Positions 52,501 through 61,086 of a DNA stretch of 64,000 nt are shown piece by piece. Every line of letters begins with the position of its first letter. Position 1 is the stretch's first letter. The DNA is from Lentisphaerota bacterium (GTDB taxonomy: Bacteria; Verrucomicrobiota; Lentisphaeria; Oligosphaerales; JABHEG01), in assembly GCA_018676675.1 (NCBI GenBank), contig JABHEG010000373.1, positions 1 through 64,000 on the forward strand. Reading direction: 5' to 3'. The translations under genes were made by a program, and so were the position numbers. The notes under the pieces are model-generated. The model searched no databases, had not been told where the DNA came from, and saw only the letters and a list, made by a program, of their open reading frames with translations.

Positions 52501-55500
52501 GGCGCGTACAACGTTGTGCTTGCCGCATCCGGAGGCTCGGGAAGCGGCTTCGTTTGGGGGGTGGTCGCCGGGGGCCTCCCGACCGGCACGCAGCTCACTC
52601 CTTCAGGCACGCTGTACGGGACGCCCAGGCCCGATGGCGAACACATATTCACAGTCAGCGTTGCCGATGACCAAACCCCGCCGGTGTCCACGCAGAAGGC
52701 CTTTGTTCTCACCGTGAATGGCGCCCTGCACGTGGTAGAAGCGACGCTTCCCGACGCCTCTGTCGGCATTCCCTATTCGGCATCGATTGCGGCTGACGGT
52801 GGCCAGCCCCCTTACATCTTCGTAGCCGCGGAGACGGAGGGACACACCGAATCGAACACCACGTCGACGTTCACCGAAGCAGGCCAGAAACAGACATGGG
52901 TTGGTGACGAAACTGAATGGGACCTCGACCTGCCGTTTCCGTTCGTCTACCATGGAACGGCCTACACGACGTGTCGGGTCGGCGACAATGGATATGTCGT
53001 CTTCGGTAACGACTCGCCGGATCCGTTCTGGAACGCAGCCCCCGGGACACTCTCCCCGCTGGTCATGATCGCCCCGTTTTGGACTGACCTGATCATCGAG
53101 GAAGGCAACGCTGACACCGGCATTTTCCTGGACGAGACAGAGTCAGGCTTGACCATCCGCTGGTGCGGTCACGACTATCACGAAGAGACGGATGTCATCA
53201 ATGTCGCCGTTACGCTGAACCACAACGGCAGCTTCCGCTTCTCCTACGGAGCAGTCGCCACCACCAACCGAGTGGTCGTGGGCTTCAGCAACGGGGGCGC
53301 CGACAGCATGGTCGTCACCTACTCGCACGCCTGGGTTGAGAAGAACCCCAGCTATGTGGTGGGCTGGGCAAACCACGATGATATCACCTTCACTCCTCAA
53401 GACGTCTTACCTGAATGGCTCAGTCTGCAGGCAGATGGCCAAATAACAGGGACGCCTCTGGAAGCGGGAAGTGTCCCTTTCACCGTCCAGATCAGTGACG
53501 CAGGCGGGGAAACGGTCACTCAGCAGTTCGCGCTGGACGTCACGCTGCCACCCCAGGCGGACCCAAATCAGGACGGCGATGTAGACAACACAGAGATCCT
53601 TGCGTTTATCGAGCTCTGGACAGAAGGTGCGGTGACGGAAGAGCAGGTGCGCGACGCAATCGACCTGTGGCGCACCGGCCCACCTGTCGGCCGTTCGCAG
53701 AGCCGCAGGAGGACGCCTTTGACGCGAGGTCCGCAACCGAAACCACGGATGGGCGAAATCCTCGTTCTCCAACTGCCCCTCGCGGACCCGGTGCCCATGG
53801 CAAGAAGCCTGTTCGAAGCGGGATTCGATGTAGCCAGGCTGGTGGGTGACAGGGCAGAGATCTACGCCACGCCGGACGAGCTCAACGCTCTGGTCGAAGC
53901 CGGGTTCACCCCCGTAGTCTCAGGACGGCAGTTCGTAGGAGCCCAGTTGGCAACGGCGGAAGCGGAAGCCCAGCGCGACGCCCCACCGGGCTACACCACC
54001 TACAGCGACATGGCGACCCAGTTGCACCTGCTCGCCCAAGATCACCCGGAAATCTGCCGTGTGGCGTCAATAGGTCAATCGGTTCAGGGCCGTGAGCTCT
54101 GGAGGATCACCCTCTCAGACAACCCGGATGCTCGCGAGGCGGAGCCGGTCTGCAGGCTGGTCGCAACCATGCATGGTGACGAACCAATCGGTACGGATCT
54201 GTGTCTGCGTTTCCTTGAGTTGATCGCGAACAACTACGGTGGCTCCGATGCCATGGGACAACGAGCCACCGCGTTGGTGAACAACACCCGACTGACGGTC
54301 CTGCCGTGCATGAACCCCGACGGCTTCGAGAGCCGAACGCGATACAACGCTAACGGCGTAGACCTCAATCGGGACTTCCCGGACGGTGCCCTGAGCGATA
54401 TTGGCACGATGGGAACGACAGACACCCTCAACGCCGAAGGTCAGCAACCCGAAACTGCCGCAGTCATGCAGTGGACCGTGCAATCCCCGTTTGCCCTCTC
54501 GGCCTCCTTCCACTCGGGTGCCTTTCTTGTCTGTTTCCCTTACGGCAACAACCCCCAGCAACAAGACACCAACACGCCGACACCCGACGACACTCTCTTC
54601 CGTCAACTGGCCGGCATCTATGCCAATAACCACGCCACGATGGCCACCGCCTCCATCTACCAGGGAGGAGTCATCAACGGGGCTCAATGGTACGCTGTGA
54701 ACGGTGAGATGGGGGATTGGGCCTACCGCTACTGCGGCGGACTGGAAACAACAGTGGAATTGAGCAACACCAAGACACCTGACGCAGCCCTTCTTCCGGC
54801 GTTCTGGGAAAACAACCGCGAAGCCATAATCAGCTACGTAGAAACGGCTGCCACCGGGGTTGGAGGAATCACCACCGACGCCCCGGGCGGGAACCCGCTC
54901 TGGGCCAGAGTGACGCCCCTTGGTATTGGCGTATCAACCTACTCGGACGCGACGGGAGGCGATTATCACCGCCTTCTCCTCCCCGGAACGTACACCCTTG
55001 AGTTCGCAAGTCCCGGGCACTGGACCCGGGAGGAGTCGGTGATCGTCACGGGGGCGGAGAAACAACGCCTTGACGTTGCCCTCACTCCCGCTGACCATAC
55101 CGTTACGCGCAGGATGCAGCAGCTCCATGACAGACCAGACGACACCGTCGTTATCGATCTGGAAATAGATGTCGATGATGGCGTTCCGCCGAGCGGGATC
55201 ATTCTGACCGAGTCAATCAGCAGCGGGTTCACCTACCTCGAAGGAACTACGGTCGACGGCAGCGGCGCAGGCCTGGCCGACCCCAGAGAGGACGGGAGCG
55301 CGTTCTCCTGGCTGATCTGGGGAGACGATCTGACGGACTCGACACTCAGATATGAGCTCGACGCCGACGAAGCACATGGCCCGACCCGCGTTGATGGGGC
55401 ACTTCAGACGGTACTGGGGGAAGCCCCGGCCTTCGGTCCGAAGGAATGGCTGAACGACGGTGAGCTCGAGTGGACAATCGAGTTGGCCCCCGGATGGAAC

Positions 55501-55890
55501 CTTGTCTCGGTCCCCCTGGAGCTTTCGGCCTCCGCCCCGGAACAGGTGTTCGGGCCGGAATTGCCCTCCATCTTCAGCTGGGATGGGTCAAGCTATTCCG
55601 TCCCAACCTCAATTGAGCCGAAAAATGGCTACTGGATCCACACCGCAGGCGCTCGGTCGATAACCGTTCTCGGAACAAGGCCTGAATCGCCCAACCGGCA
55701 GTTCACCCAAGGCTGGAACCTGTTCGGCTGCACGGAGGCCAACACGCAACTGACGGCTCCACAACTGTTCATGCCTATCTGGGGCTGGGGGAACGAGTAT
55801 GAGGAGGCCGTGGAACTCGTGCTCGGCAAGGGCTACTGGTGCTTCAGCACAGAACAGATCGACGTTCCTCTGACCGCACGCTCGCGCTGA
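49570..55890 (+). CDS. Giant surface protein: gingipain-like C25 cysteine peptidase plus M14 zinc carboxypeptidase
   Basis: A 2106-residue exported protein. An N-terminal helix (VQGVAVALLALFLLLLQG) is followed by a prodomain and a C25 peptidase domain at about residues 330-700 with the dyad His539 (YYLGHGSETSW) and Cys573 (MVLNGNCQNGDF). Then come He-PIG/cadherin-like Ig repeats (about 780-1330), one interrupted by a NIDO-like insert (VGDNGYVVFGND, MIAPFWTDL), and a dockerin-like calcium loop (DPNQDGDVDNTEILAFI). The M14 domain (about 1475-1765) has zinc ligands His1535 and Glu1538 (TMHGDEP), His1648, and catalytic Glu1730. A transthyretin-like domain and a GWNLVSVP-type C-terminal region follow. 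The start is uncertain: TTG 49570 or GTG 49585. Confidence 0.85.
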   Translation: MLSDVVKPSPRQTSSDGTAPPRWVQGVAVALLALFLLLLQGPERHAPPGTDGRAALPNPSDARLSLQTPADNPAVALPASILTPEAEGLSPGLPPRAAATEPRTNTTPTITVVEASLDRTLLVVTSPLPVLEEVTVAGRKATRVHLGKARQLKQRGCPALPFVRTNLLIADRAVPSLQVVESTYVDQPTPPPEPSLGFVERGSAAETSVQPHFGPAYTDPRPYPETPARLTAPYRIRRLRGVGVLVAPTQYLPGEGTLRTYTRLVLEITAPPPNGSESTIALPQSTAFTALARASFSNFAQLQVAEATPRAALTETTGSATRASAIQDPLDAVLVITSTVFTDHVAPFVLWKRQRGFVVKTATYPTDTGTGASALKEYIRAQYEDANVPVSHVILVSDYDGDETGNTDIPVYQTSPHASDAMYTTLTEDDYHDLIISRISAETVLELENQLTKFVEYEKSPQTGDDAGWYTSGAMVASNEGPGKSAFGKYDWEILGAERDDLLANGFADVATINDPGATADEVVDAWNAGCSLIYYLGHGSETSWQTTGFSTSMADTRLTNGHALPMVLNGNCQNGDFLRSGGDCLAEAILKAGTSASPAGGIAAVSSTTDMDWDPPIVMAQAFTDYLLGHDPVNAGDMTFDGATVSTLGTHVVLSLHRAMDYCIATPDEGTGAARKIMQQVHLFGDCTLDLRTSTPMEMVVTHDPSLTPGHTLDVTVATPGGAPLGDVTACLYAAPDKQYVSRTDAAGYASLSHGLGAGESGTLTVYRTNAIPVQISLQASGGPPAVTSTPSLPAGFVGEPYTFSPSAGGGVPPLTWGLTGADATWLLIDPATGELSGTPDAAGTVTATLQVTDSEEPPQQASQPISFPVGTPVSIATTTLASGTVGQPYDGQVLADGTFAPITFELGSRALPTGLSLSSQGTIQGTPTRSGAFTFDVVAHDQQGRSDSAILSMQVDPAATISIDTASPLPPARQGGAYNVVLAASGGSGSGFVWGVVAGGLPTGTQLTPSGTLYGTPRPDGEHIFTVSVADDQTPPVSTQKAFVLTVNGALHVVEATLPDASVGIPYSASIAADGGQPPYIFVAAETEGHTESNTTSTFTEAGQKQTWVGDETEWDLDLPFPFVYHGTAYTTCRVGDNGYVVFGNDSPDPFWNAAPGTLSPLVMIAPFWTDLIIEEGNADTGIFLDETESGLTIRWCGHDYHEETDVINVAVTLNHNGSFRFSYGAVATTNRVVVGFSNGGADSMVVTYSHAWVEKNPSYVVGWANHDDITFTPQDVLPEWLSLQADGQITGTPLEAGSVPFTVQISDAGGETVTQQFALDVTLPPQADPNQDGDVDNTEILAFIELWTEGAVTEEQVRDAIDLWRTGPPVGRSQSRRRTPLTRGPQPKPRMGEILVLQLPLADPVPMARSLFEAGFDVARLVGDRAEIYATPDELNALVEAGFTPVVSGRQFVGAQLATAEAEAQRDAPPGYTTYSDMATQLHLLAQDHPEICRVASIGQSVQGRELWRITLSDNPDAREAEPVCRLVATMHGDEPIGTDLCLRFLELIANNYGGSDAMGQRATALVNNTRLTVLPCMNPDGFESRTRYNANGVDLNRDFPDGALSDIGTMGTTDTLNAEGQQPETAAVMQWTVQSPFALSASFHSGAFLVCFPYGNNPQQQDTNTPTPDDTLFRQLAGIYANNHATMATASIYQGGVINGAQWYAVNGEMGDWAYRYCGGLETTVELSNTKTPDAALLPAFWENNREAIISYVETAATGVGGITTDAPGGNPLWARVTPLGIGVSTYSDATGGDYHRLLLPGTYTLEFASPGHWTREESVIVTGAEKQRLDVALTPADHTVTRRMQQLHDRPDDTVVIDLEIDVDDGVPPSGIILTESISSGFTYLEGTTVDGSGAGLADPREDGSAFSWLIWGDDLTDSTLRYELDADEAHGPTRVDGALQTVLGEAPAFGPKEWLNDGELEWTIELAPGWNLVSVPLELSASAPEQVFGPELPSIFSWDGSSYSVPTSIEPKNGYWIHTAGARSITVLGTRPESPNRQFTQGWNLFGCTEANTQLTAPQLFMPIWGWGNEYEEAVELVLGKGYWCFSTEQIDVPLTARSR

Positions 55891-56126
55891 GACGGCCTTC
55901 CGGAAACGCTTCCCCACCTTCATCCTGTTCTCTCAGCAGGAGTCCCGGCCCGAAACCGATCCCTTTGCCCAGCCCAGGCCCTGCCCCGTTGTCGAACGAC
56001 AGCCTGGCGGGCGGTGCTCCCGCTAAGGCGTTCCCCCCAGACAAACGACATAGGGAACGGCCACACACGGGACCGTCCTCACCCCATCCTGCGTGTTCCC
56101 ACTGGACGCGGTGTCCCCCGTTGGGC

Positions 56127-58034
56127 CTACTTCTCAGAGGGCACAACGATACCGCGCATGATGATATTCTGACAGAACAGGAAGATCATGAATGTCGGTA
56201 TTGCCGCGATGATGAGAGAGGCGTACATCACCGCCTGACCACTCCGCTGCTGGAGCTGGTACAGCCACACCATCAGGGTCCACATTTTCTCATCCTGACA
56301 GGTCACGAAAGCGAACATGAAGTTGGAGTAGGCCATCGTGAATGCCCGGAGAGCGATGACGGCTAGAATCGGTTTGGAGAGCGCCATGGTGATCTGCCAG
56401 AACAGGACCCACTCGCTCGCCCCGTCGAGCTGGGCGCTCTCGTAGAGTTCCTGCGGCTGCGCGTCGAAAAAACCTTTGAGAAGGAAGATCGAGTACCCGT
56501 TGGCCATACCGGGCAGAATCAGCGCAGCAAAGGTATTCAGGAGACCGAGCTTGCGGAGCATAAGGAAGTTGGGGATGCTGGTGACCATCGGGGGGAACGC
56601 CATCGTGCACATCAGGAACAGCAGGATCTTGTACGAAGACGGCATCTTATAGCGACTCATGGCGTAAGCCGCCAATGGGTTGACCAGTAGGGCCGACATG
56701 ATCGCCAGCGAACAGTAGATGACGGTGTTGAGGATCCCGCGACCGTGGAACAGCATATACTCCGCGACCGTCCGGTAGTTCCGGGTCACGAACTCGCGCC
56801 GCAGCCTGCCGACATTGTCGAGGAAGTAGGCCTGATGCAGGTCCTTCTGCGGCATCAGGATATCGGCAACATTCGCGTAAGTTGTCGCCAAGGTGTCGTT
56901 CAGAGGCTCAAGCCCGCCGTGTCGCTCCACGACCCAGTCCTGGAACATGAACTCAACGCTTCTGATCCGGAGGTGCTCCACCGAAACCTGGGCAAGTGTC
57001 CCTGAAACCGGGTCCTTCCATCCCGTGATGAAGGCTTCCCAGTCAGTCCCGGCCATCCCTTCCTCCGGCGGTTCCCCGATCAGGGGAACGTCAGCAAAGC
57101 TGCCATATGTCGTCCCGTGAAGTTTGTTCAGGGTGGCCACGGTCTGGTGCTTGGTCTTGAGGAACGCGTGGTATTCGGTCAACGCTTCAGGGGCAACGCG
57201 CACCCACTGCAGCGCCACTGTGTTCCGAACAAACTCCTCCCAGTCCTTCCGGGTCGTTTCGTCGGCGTCTCGAGGATAGGCCCGAGCCAGGTGAAGCTGT
57301 GCGTAGCTCTCGTAGGTCGTTCCGTGGTCTTCGTTGTACTTCGCGATGTCGGTGCTGTACTGCGTCTTCAGGAACTGCTTCTTGAAGAACCCCTCGGGCG
57401 AGTGGTAATAGCGCATGGCGTGGGGAACACCCTCACCGAACTCAACCAGCGTCTTCGTGAGGGTGTCGGACTTCGGTTTATCGCGCCGCAGGAGACAAGT
57501 TGGAGGGATCGAGTAAACACTGTTCCAACCGATGTACTCAGTCCCCAGAGCACGATTGACGTCGTCGATGCTATCGCCGAACTTGGCCGCCAGGTGTTTC
57601 TTGAACTGGCGCAGCGTGGCCGGCATCGTGCGCGATGTGGGGGTGTAAAGGTACCCGGGAGCATAGGCGTAGAAGGGCAACTCAGCTTCGCCGAGGAAGG
57701 CCTCCAATTCCGCCGCCAGTTTGCGGTTCGGGGGCGTCGGCTCAGGGAGAAGCTCAAAGGCAACTTCGTCCACATCATAGACCATATCCAGGTCGAGGAT
57801 GCGCTCGTTGAAGAGTCCCTCCAAGTGTTTGGCGTACATCCAGTTCTGATCACGCACGAAACGCGGGATGGCATCAAAGAACTTGATGTCCATTGCGCTC
57901 TTGGTGCTGCCCGACAGCATCAGAAGGAACGGGTAGACCATCGTGGCCGCGCCCACAATCAGGCAGGTATACATGCCCAAAAACAGGCCGCGGACCTTCC
58001 AGTCTTTTCTGCCGATGGATGAGATAATTGCCAT
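56127..58034 (-). CDS. Sugar ABC transporter permease (MalG-like) with large repeat-bearing periplasmic insertion
   Basis: A 635-residue permease. After the first membrane helix (LFLGMYTCLIVGAATMVYPF), a stretch of about 385 residues precedes the second (about residue 433, ILNTVIYCSLAIMSALLV); a MalG-type protein has only some 45 residues there. The insertion carries four repeats, at about residues 154, 228, 297 and 374, built on VN-x3-GT-x-Y-x-S (VNRALGTEYIGW, YNEDHGTTYESY, LNKLHGTTYGSF, LNDTLATTYANV). The C-terminal permease core is normal, with the EAA motif YESAQLDGASEWVLFWQITMALSKPIL. ATG 58034 is preferred over GTG 58076. It follows the binding protein-permease fusion by 90 bases. Confidence 0.85.
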   Translation of the reverse strand: MAIISSIGRKDWKVRGLFLGMYTCLIVGAATMVYPFLLMLSGSTKSAMDIKFFDAIPRFVRDQNWMYAKHLEGLFNERILDLDMVYDVDEVAFELLPEPTPPNRKLAAELEAFLGEAELPFYAYAPGYLYTPTSRTMPATLRQFKKHLAAKFGDSIDDVNRALGTEYIGWNSVYSIPPTCLLRRDKPKSDTLTKTLVEFGEGVPHAMRYYHSPEGFFKKQFLKTQYSTDIAKYNEDHGTTYESYAQLHLARAYPRDADETTRKDWEEFVRNTVALQWVRVAPEALTEYHAFLKTKHQTVATLNKLHGTTYGSFADVPLIGEPPEEGMAGTDWEAFITGWKDPVSGTLAQVSVEHLRIRSVEFMFQDWVVERHGGLEPLNDTLATTYANVADILMPQKDLHQAYFLDNVGRLRREFVTRNYRTVAEYMLFHGRGILNTVIYCSLAIMSALLVNPLAAYAMSRYKMPSSYKILLFLMCTMAFPPMVTSIPNFLMLRKLGLLNTFAALILPGMANGYSIFLLKGFFDAQPQELYESAQLDGASEWVLFWQITMALSKPILAVIALRAFTMAYSNFMFAFVTCQDEKMWTLMVWLYQLQQRSGQAVMYASLIIAAIPTFMIFLFCQNIIMRGIVVPSEK

Positions 58035-58124
58035 AGTTGGTGCTCGCGCTGAACGCTGCTGCAACGGGGGGTGCACGTGTCAATGGCAGAATGAGCCACA
58101 CCCACGAACGCCCCACACACGGTC

Positions 58125-60887
58125 TTAGTCTTTGTTCCCGGTCGTCTTGAATTCGAGACGCGACAGGATTCGAAGGCGATCCACGGTGAAGCCGATTAGC
58201 ATGAAACCAAGGACCCATGCCATCGCTGTGGCCGGCCCAAACTTGAGATACAGGTAGGCCTTGTAGAAAATGTGCAACCCCGCCACTTCTGTGCCTTTGG
58301 CGCCACCGGTCATGGCCAGGATAAACGCCGTGTTCTGCCAGGATGCAATGAAGACGCCCACGAACTGAATGATGAGCAGCGGCTTCAGGATGGGGATGAC
58401 AACGAACAGGATCTTGTCGATGAACGTCGCTCCATCAATATCTGCGGCCTCGTAGAAATCCGGAGCGATCCCCTTCAGAGCAGCGAGGTAGATCAGACAC
58501 CCCGGCCCCATTCCTGCCCAGACCATGGGTAACACGCAACACAACATCGCCGTCTTGGGGTCGTCCAACCACTCATAGGGATCTTTCATCGGCAGGAACA
58601 GATCCACCCAGAACGGTTCCGGGGACGCCTTGAAAACGCGGAACGCAAACGAGGCAAAGAACCAGAACATGCCCAGCCCGGCAAGAAAGCAGATCACGGA
58701 AACCCAGTGCACCTCGTGCAGCCAAAGACGCTTCGCGAAAAAGTACAGGATCAGGAAAAGCGTCAGGCCAACGAGAATGAAGCCGATGGCCGGAATCTTG
58801 AGAACAACCGCGTTCAGCACCCCGAACTCGCTCTTCTCGTAAAACGAACGCCACAGGTAGATGACAACCAGGCCAGTGATGACAGCGGGGAGATAGAACA
58901 GGGTCCGAAAGAGGATCTTCCCACGCGGAATCTCTTGGAGCAGAACCGCGAGAATCACAGGAGGCAGGAAGGTCAGTCCCACAACGAGAAAGCTGTACCG
59001 CAGCGAATTCCACACGGCACGCCACCACTCCGCGTCCCAGAGCAGGTTGGCAAAATTATCGACCCCGACAAACTCCGACCCCCCCATGATCCGGTAGTTC
59101 TGGAAGGCCATGCCCGATCCCATGACCAGCGGCACGTACCGCCAGAAGAAGATCGAGAGCACAGCAGGAATGATGATGACGTATCCCCACCTGTACTTCA
59201 CGAACCCCCACGTGACCGTCTCTGCCCCCTCAATCTTGGGGGGAGTAAAGATCCGGATGATCTTCCGAAAGACAAGAGTAAAGCCGATCACGATCAGAAT
59301 CAGGAGACCTGTCGCACACGTGCGCCGAACAAGCACCTCTTTGGGTGTCAGAAGGCCGATCATTTTCTCGTTGGCCTCGGATACTCCATCCTTGAGTAAG
59401 CCCTGCATCACGGCCACCCGCTCGCCTTGGTCTTCAGGCAGTTCTCCCGCACGCGCCATGGTCTCAGCCGTGATGAGAGGCTTGGTCATCACGTGGTATA
59501 CCAGTTGGCAATTCCGCCCATAGGGCTCGGGCTTGCCCGTCTCAATGGCGATCTGGAAGGTCTCTTCCCAACCTCTGGGAGCCAACCGAATCAGATCCTC
59601 ATAGCCAAACAAGTGAAGGTAGCGAGGATTGACAAAGCGCCCGAGTCCACCTTCAACCATGATGCGCGTCCTGATGCGCGTCGCATCCTTGGACTCATGG
59701 AACTTCAGGAACTCCCACGCCGCGTCCCGCACAGCCGGATCTTTGATATCCGAGAAAAGCCCCTGCATCCGCGAATTGAGCTCGCCGCCGCGGTGGCGAA
59801 CGCCGTTCTCATCTGCGTATCCCAGCGGAACAGCCACCATGCCCGTGATGTCTGGATTGATGGTGCTGAAAAGCTTCTCATCAATATAGGCGGGGTAGAA
59901 GCCGATCTGCCCCAACTCCCACTTCTGCCCAGCTTCGGTCTCTTTGTAGGCATAGCCGTAGCGATTCCGCCCCGTGTCGTCGACCCAGTGTTCATTGCAG
60001 ATACGCGTATAGAACTCCAAAGCAGTGGCTGCGGCCCGAGTGTCGAACGACGCACGCCACTCGTCGTTCTCGGGGTTGTACATCATGGCTTCGCCGCCGG
60101 CACTCCAGAGGAACGTCACCCAGTACCAGCTCTCGCTCTTGCCCTTGCCGAAGCGGGCCCCGTAGGTCCCCCTCTTTGGGTCGGTCAGCTTCTTGCATGC
60201 CTCGAAGAAGTCTTCCCACGTCCAATCGTTCTGCGGATAGGCCACACCGGCCGCGTCAAGCAGATCCTTGCGGTAGAGGATGACTTTGCCTAACACCCCG
60301 CCAAAGGGCATGGCCCACGTGTGCTCCTCGCCGCCAGGCCCACGCCGCTTGATGACCGGCCAAATCTTCTCGTGGACCGCGAAATCCATCTCTTCCTGCG
60401 TCATGCCCGAAAGGTAGCCGTCTTCCGGTTTATCCAAGGGGTACAGGAAGCCTTCCTGAATGTACGTGTCTGATTGGCGGAAATTGACGTAAAGGATGTC
60501 GGGAGCAACACCACCGGCGATGGCCATCAACGGCCGGGAGTCCATCCCCATCCCCTCAACCGTGATGCCGCTGAACTGCTGCAGCTCGATCTCGACATTC
60601 TCCCAGTCAAAATCGCCGTACTTCCCAGCGTCGGCCTCGTACTTGGCTTTGTAGCGCTCACGGAAAATCTGGGGGAAGCGACGGGTAAATTCCTTGATGA
60701 CGGCCACGTCAGCCCGGGTCTTGGTGTCCGTCCGAGTTGGGTCGGGAAGGCGGAAGGCCTTGACGTGGATAATCGTCCTGCCGTCCTCCTTCTTCTCGAT
60801 CCATCCCGCCGAAGCACTCACTCCCAGGCACAGCGCCAGAGCCACCAAGCCTGAACGAAACGAAATCGACGAGTTGAGGCGTTTCAT
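58125..60887 (-). CDS. Extracellular solute-binding protein fused to sugar ABC permease (MalF-like)
   Basis: A 920-residue fusion. Signal peptide (SGLVALALCLGVSASAGW), then a family 1 solute-binding domain (about residues 30-490: MAIAGGVAPDILYVNFRQSD, MPFGGVLGKVILYRKDLLDAAG, WTWEDFFEACKKLTDP) that would stay tethered on the periplasmic side. One helix (ATGLLILIVIGFTLVFRKI) leads to a MalF-like permease with several membrane helices and the EAA motif YEAADIDGATFIDKILFVVIPILKP. Together with the next permease it forms the membrane part of a carbohydrate importer; no MalK-type ATPase is in the window. It lies downstream of the lyase gene. ATG 60887 gives the best signal peptide. Confidence 0.88.
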   Translation of the reverse strand: MKRLNSSISFRSGLVALALCLGVSASAGWIEKKEDGRTIIHVKAFRLPDPTRTDTKTRADVAVIKEFTRRFPQIFRERYKAKYEADAGKYGDFDWENVEIELQQFSGITVEGMGMDSRPLMAIAGGVAPDILYVNFRQSDTYIQEGFLYPLDKPEDGYLSGMTQEEMDFAVHEKIWPVIKRRGPGGEEHTWAMPFGGVLGKVILYRKDLLDAAGVAYPQNDWTWEDFFEACKKLTDPKRGTYGARFGKGKSESWYWVTFLWSAGGEAMMYNPENDEWRASFDTRAAATALEFYTRICNEHWVDDTGRNRYGYAYKETEAGQKWELGQIGFYPAYIDEKLFSTINPDITGMVAVPLGYADENGVRHRGGELNSRMQGLFSDIKDPAVRDAAWEFLKFHESKDATRIRTRIMVEGGLGRFVNPRYLHLFGYEDLIRLAPRGWEETFQIAIETGKPEPYGRNCQLVYHVMTKPLITAETMARAGELPEDQGERVAVMQGLLKDGVSEANEKMIGLLTPKEVLVRRTCATGLLILIVIGFTLVFRKIIRIFTPPKIEGAETVTWGFVKYRWGYVIIIPAVLSIFFWRYVPLVMGSGMAFQNYRIMGGSEFVGVDNFANLLWDAEWWRAVWNSLRYSFLVVGLTFLPPVILAVLLQEIPRGKILFRTLFYLPAVITGLVVIYLWRSFYEKSEFGVLNAVVLKIPAIGFILVGLTLFLILYFFAKRLWLHEVHWVSVICFLAGLGMFWFFASFAFRVFKASPEPFWVDLFLPMKDPYEWLDDPKTAMLCCVLPMVWAGMGPGCLIYLAALKGIAPDFYEAADIDGATFIDKILFVVIPILKPLLIIQFVGVFIASWQNTAFILAMTGGAKGTEVAGLHIFYKAYLYLKFGPATAMAWVLGFMLIGFTVDRLRILSRLEFKTTGNKD

Positions 60888-61020
60888 AAACCGTGTGTTT
60901 CCGCGTGAAGACACGTCCTGCCATTCTCAATTGACGGTGGATCGGCCCCATCGGCCAGCCCCACCACGTTCAACCCACGTCAGGGATTCCCAAATGTACA
61001 GTTGGATTCCTGAAAGGAAA

Positions 61021-61051
61021 GGTCCAGCTCCCCCCTTGCGGGGGCTGGACC
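61021..61051 (-). terminator. Terminator-like hairpin between the lyase and the transporter genes
   Basis: An 8-base-pair stem (61021-61028 with 61044-61051) extended by a bulged C/G run; on the minus strand it is followed by TTTCCTTTC. It may reduce read-through from the lyase gene into the transporter genes. Confidence 0.6.
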
Positions 61052-61086
61052 AACAGTCCTGTCGAGGCCCGGCGGCAGGGCACATC

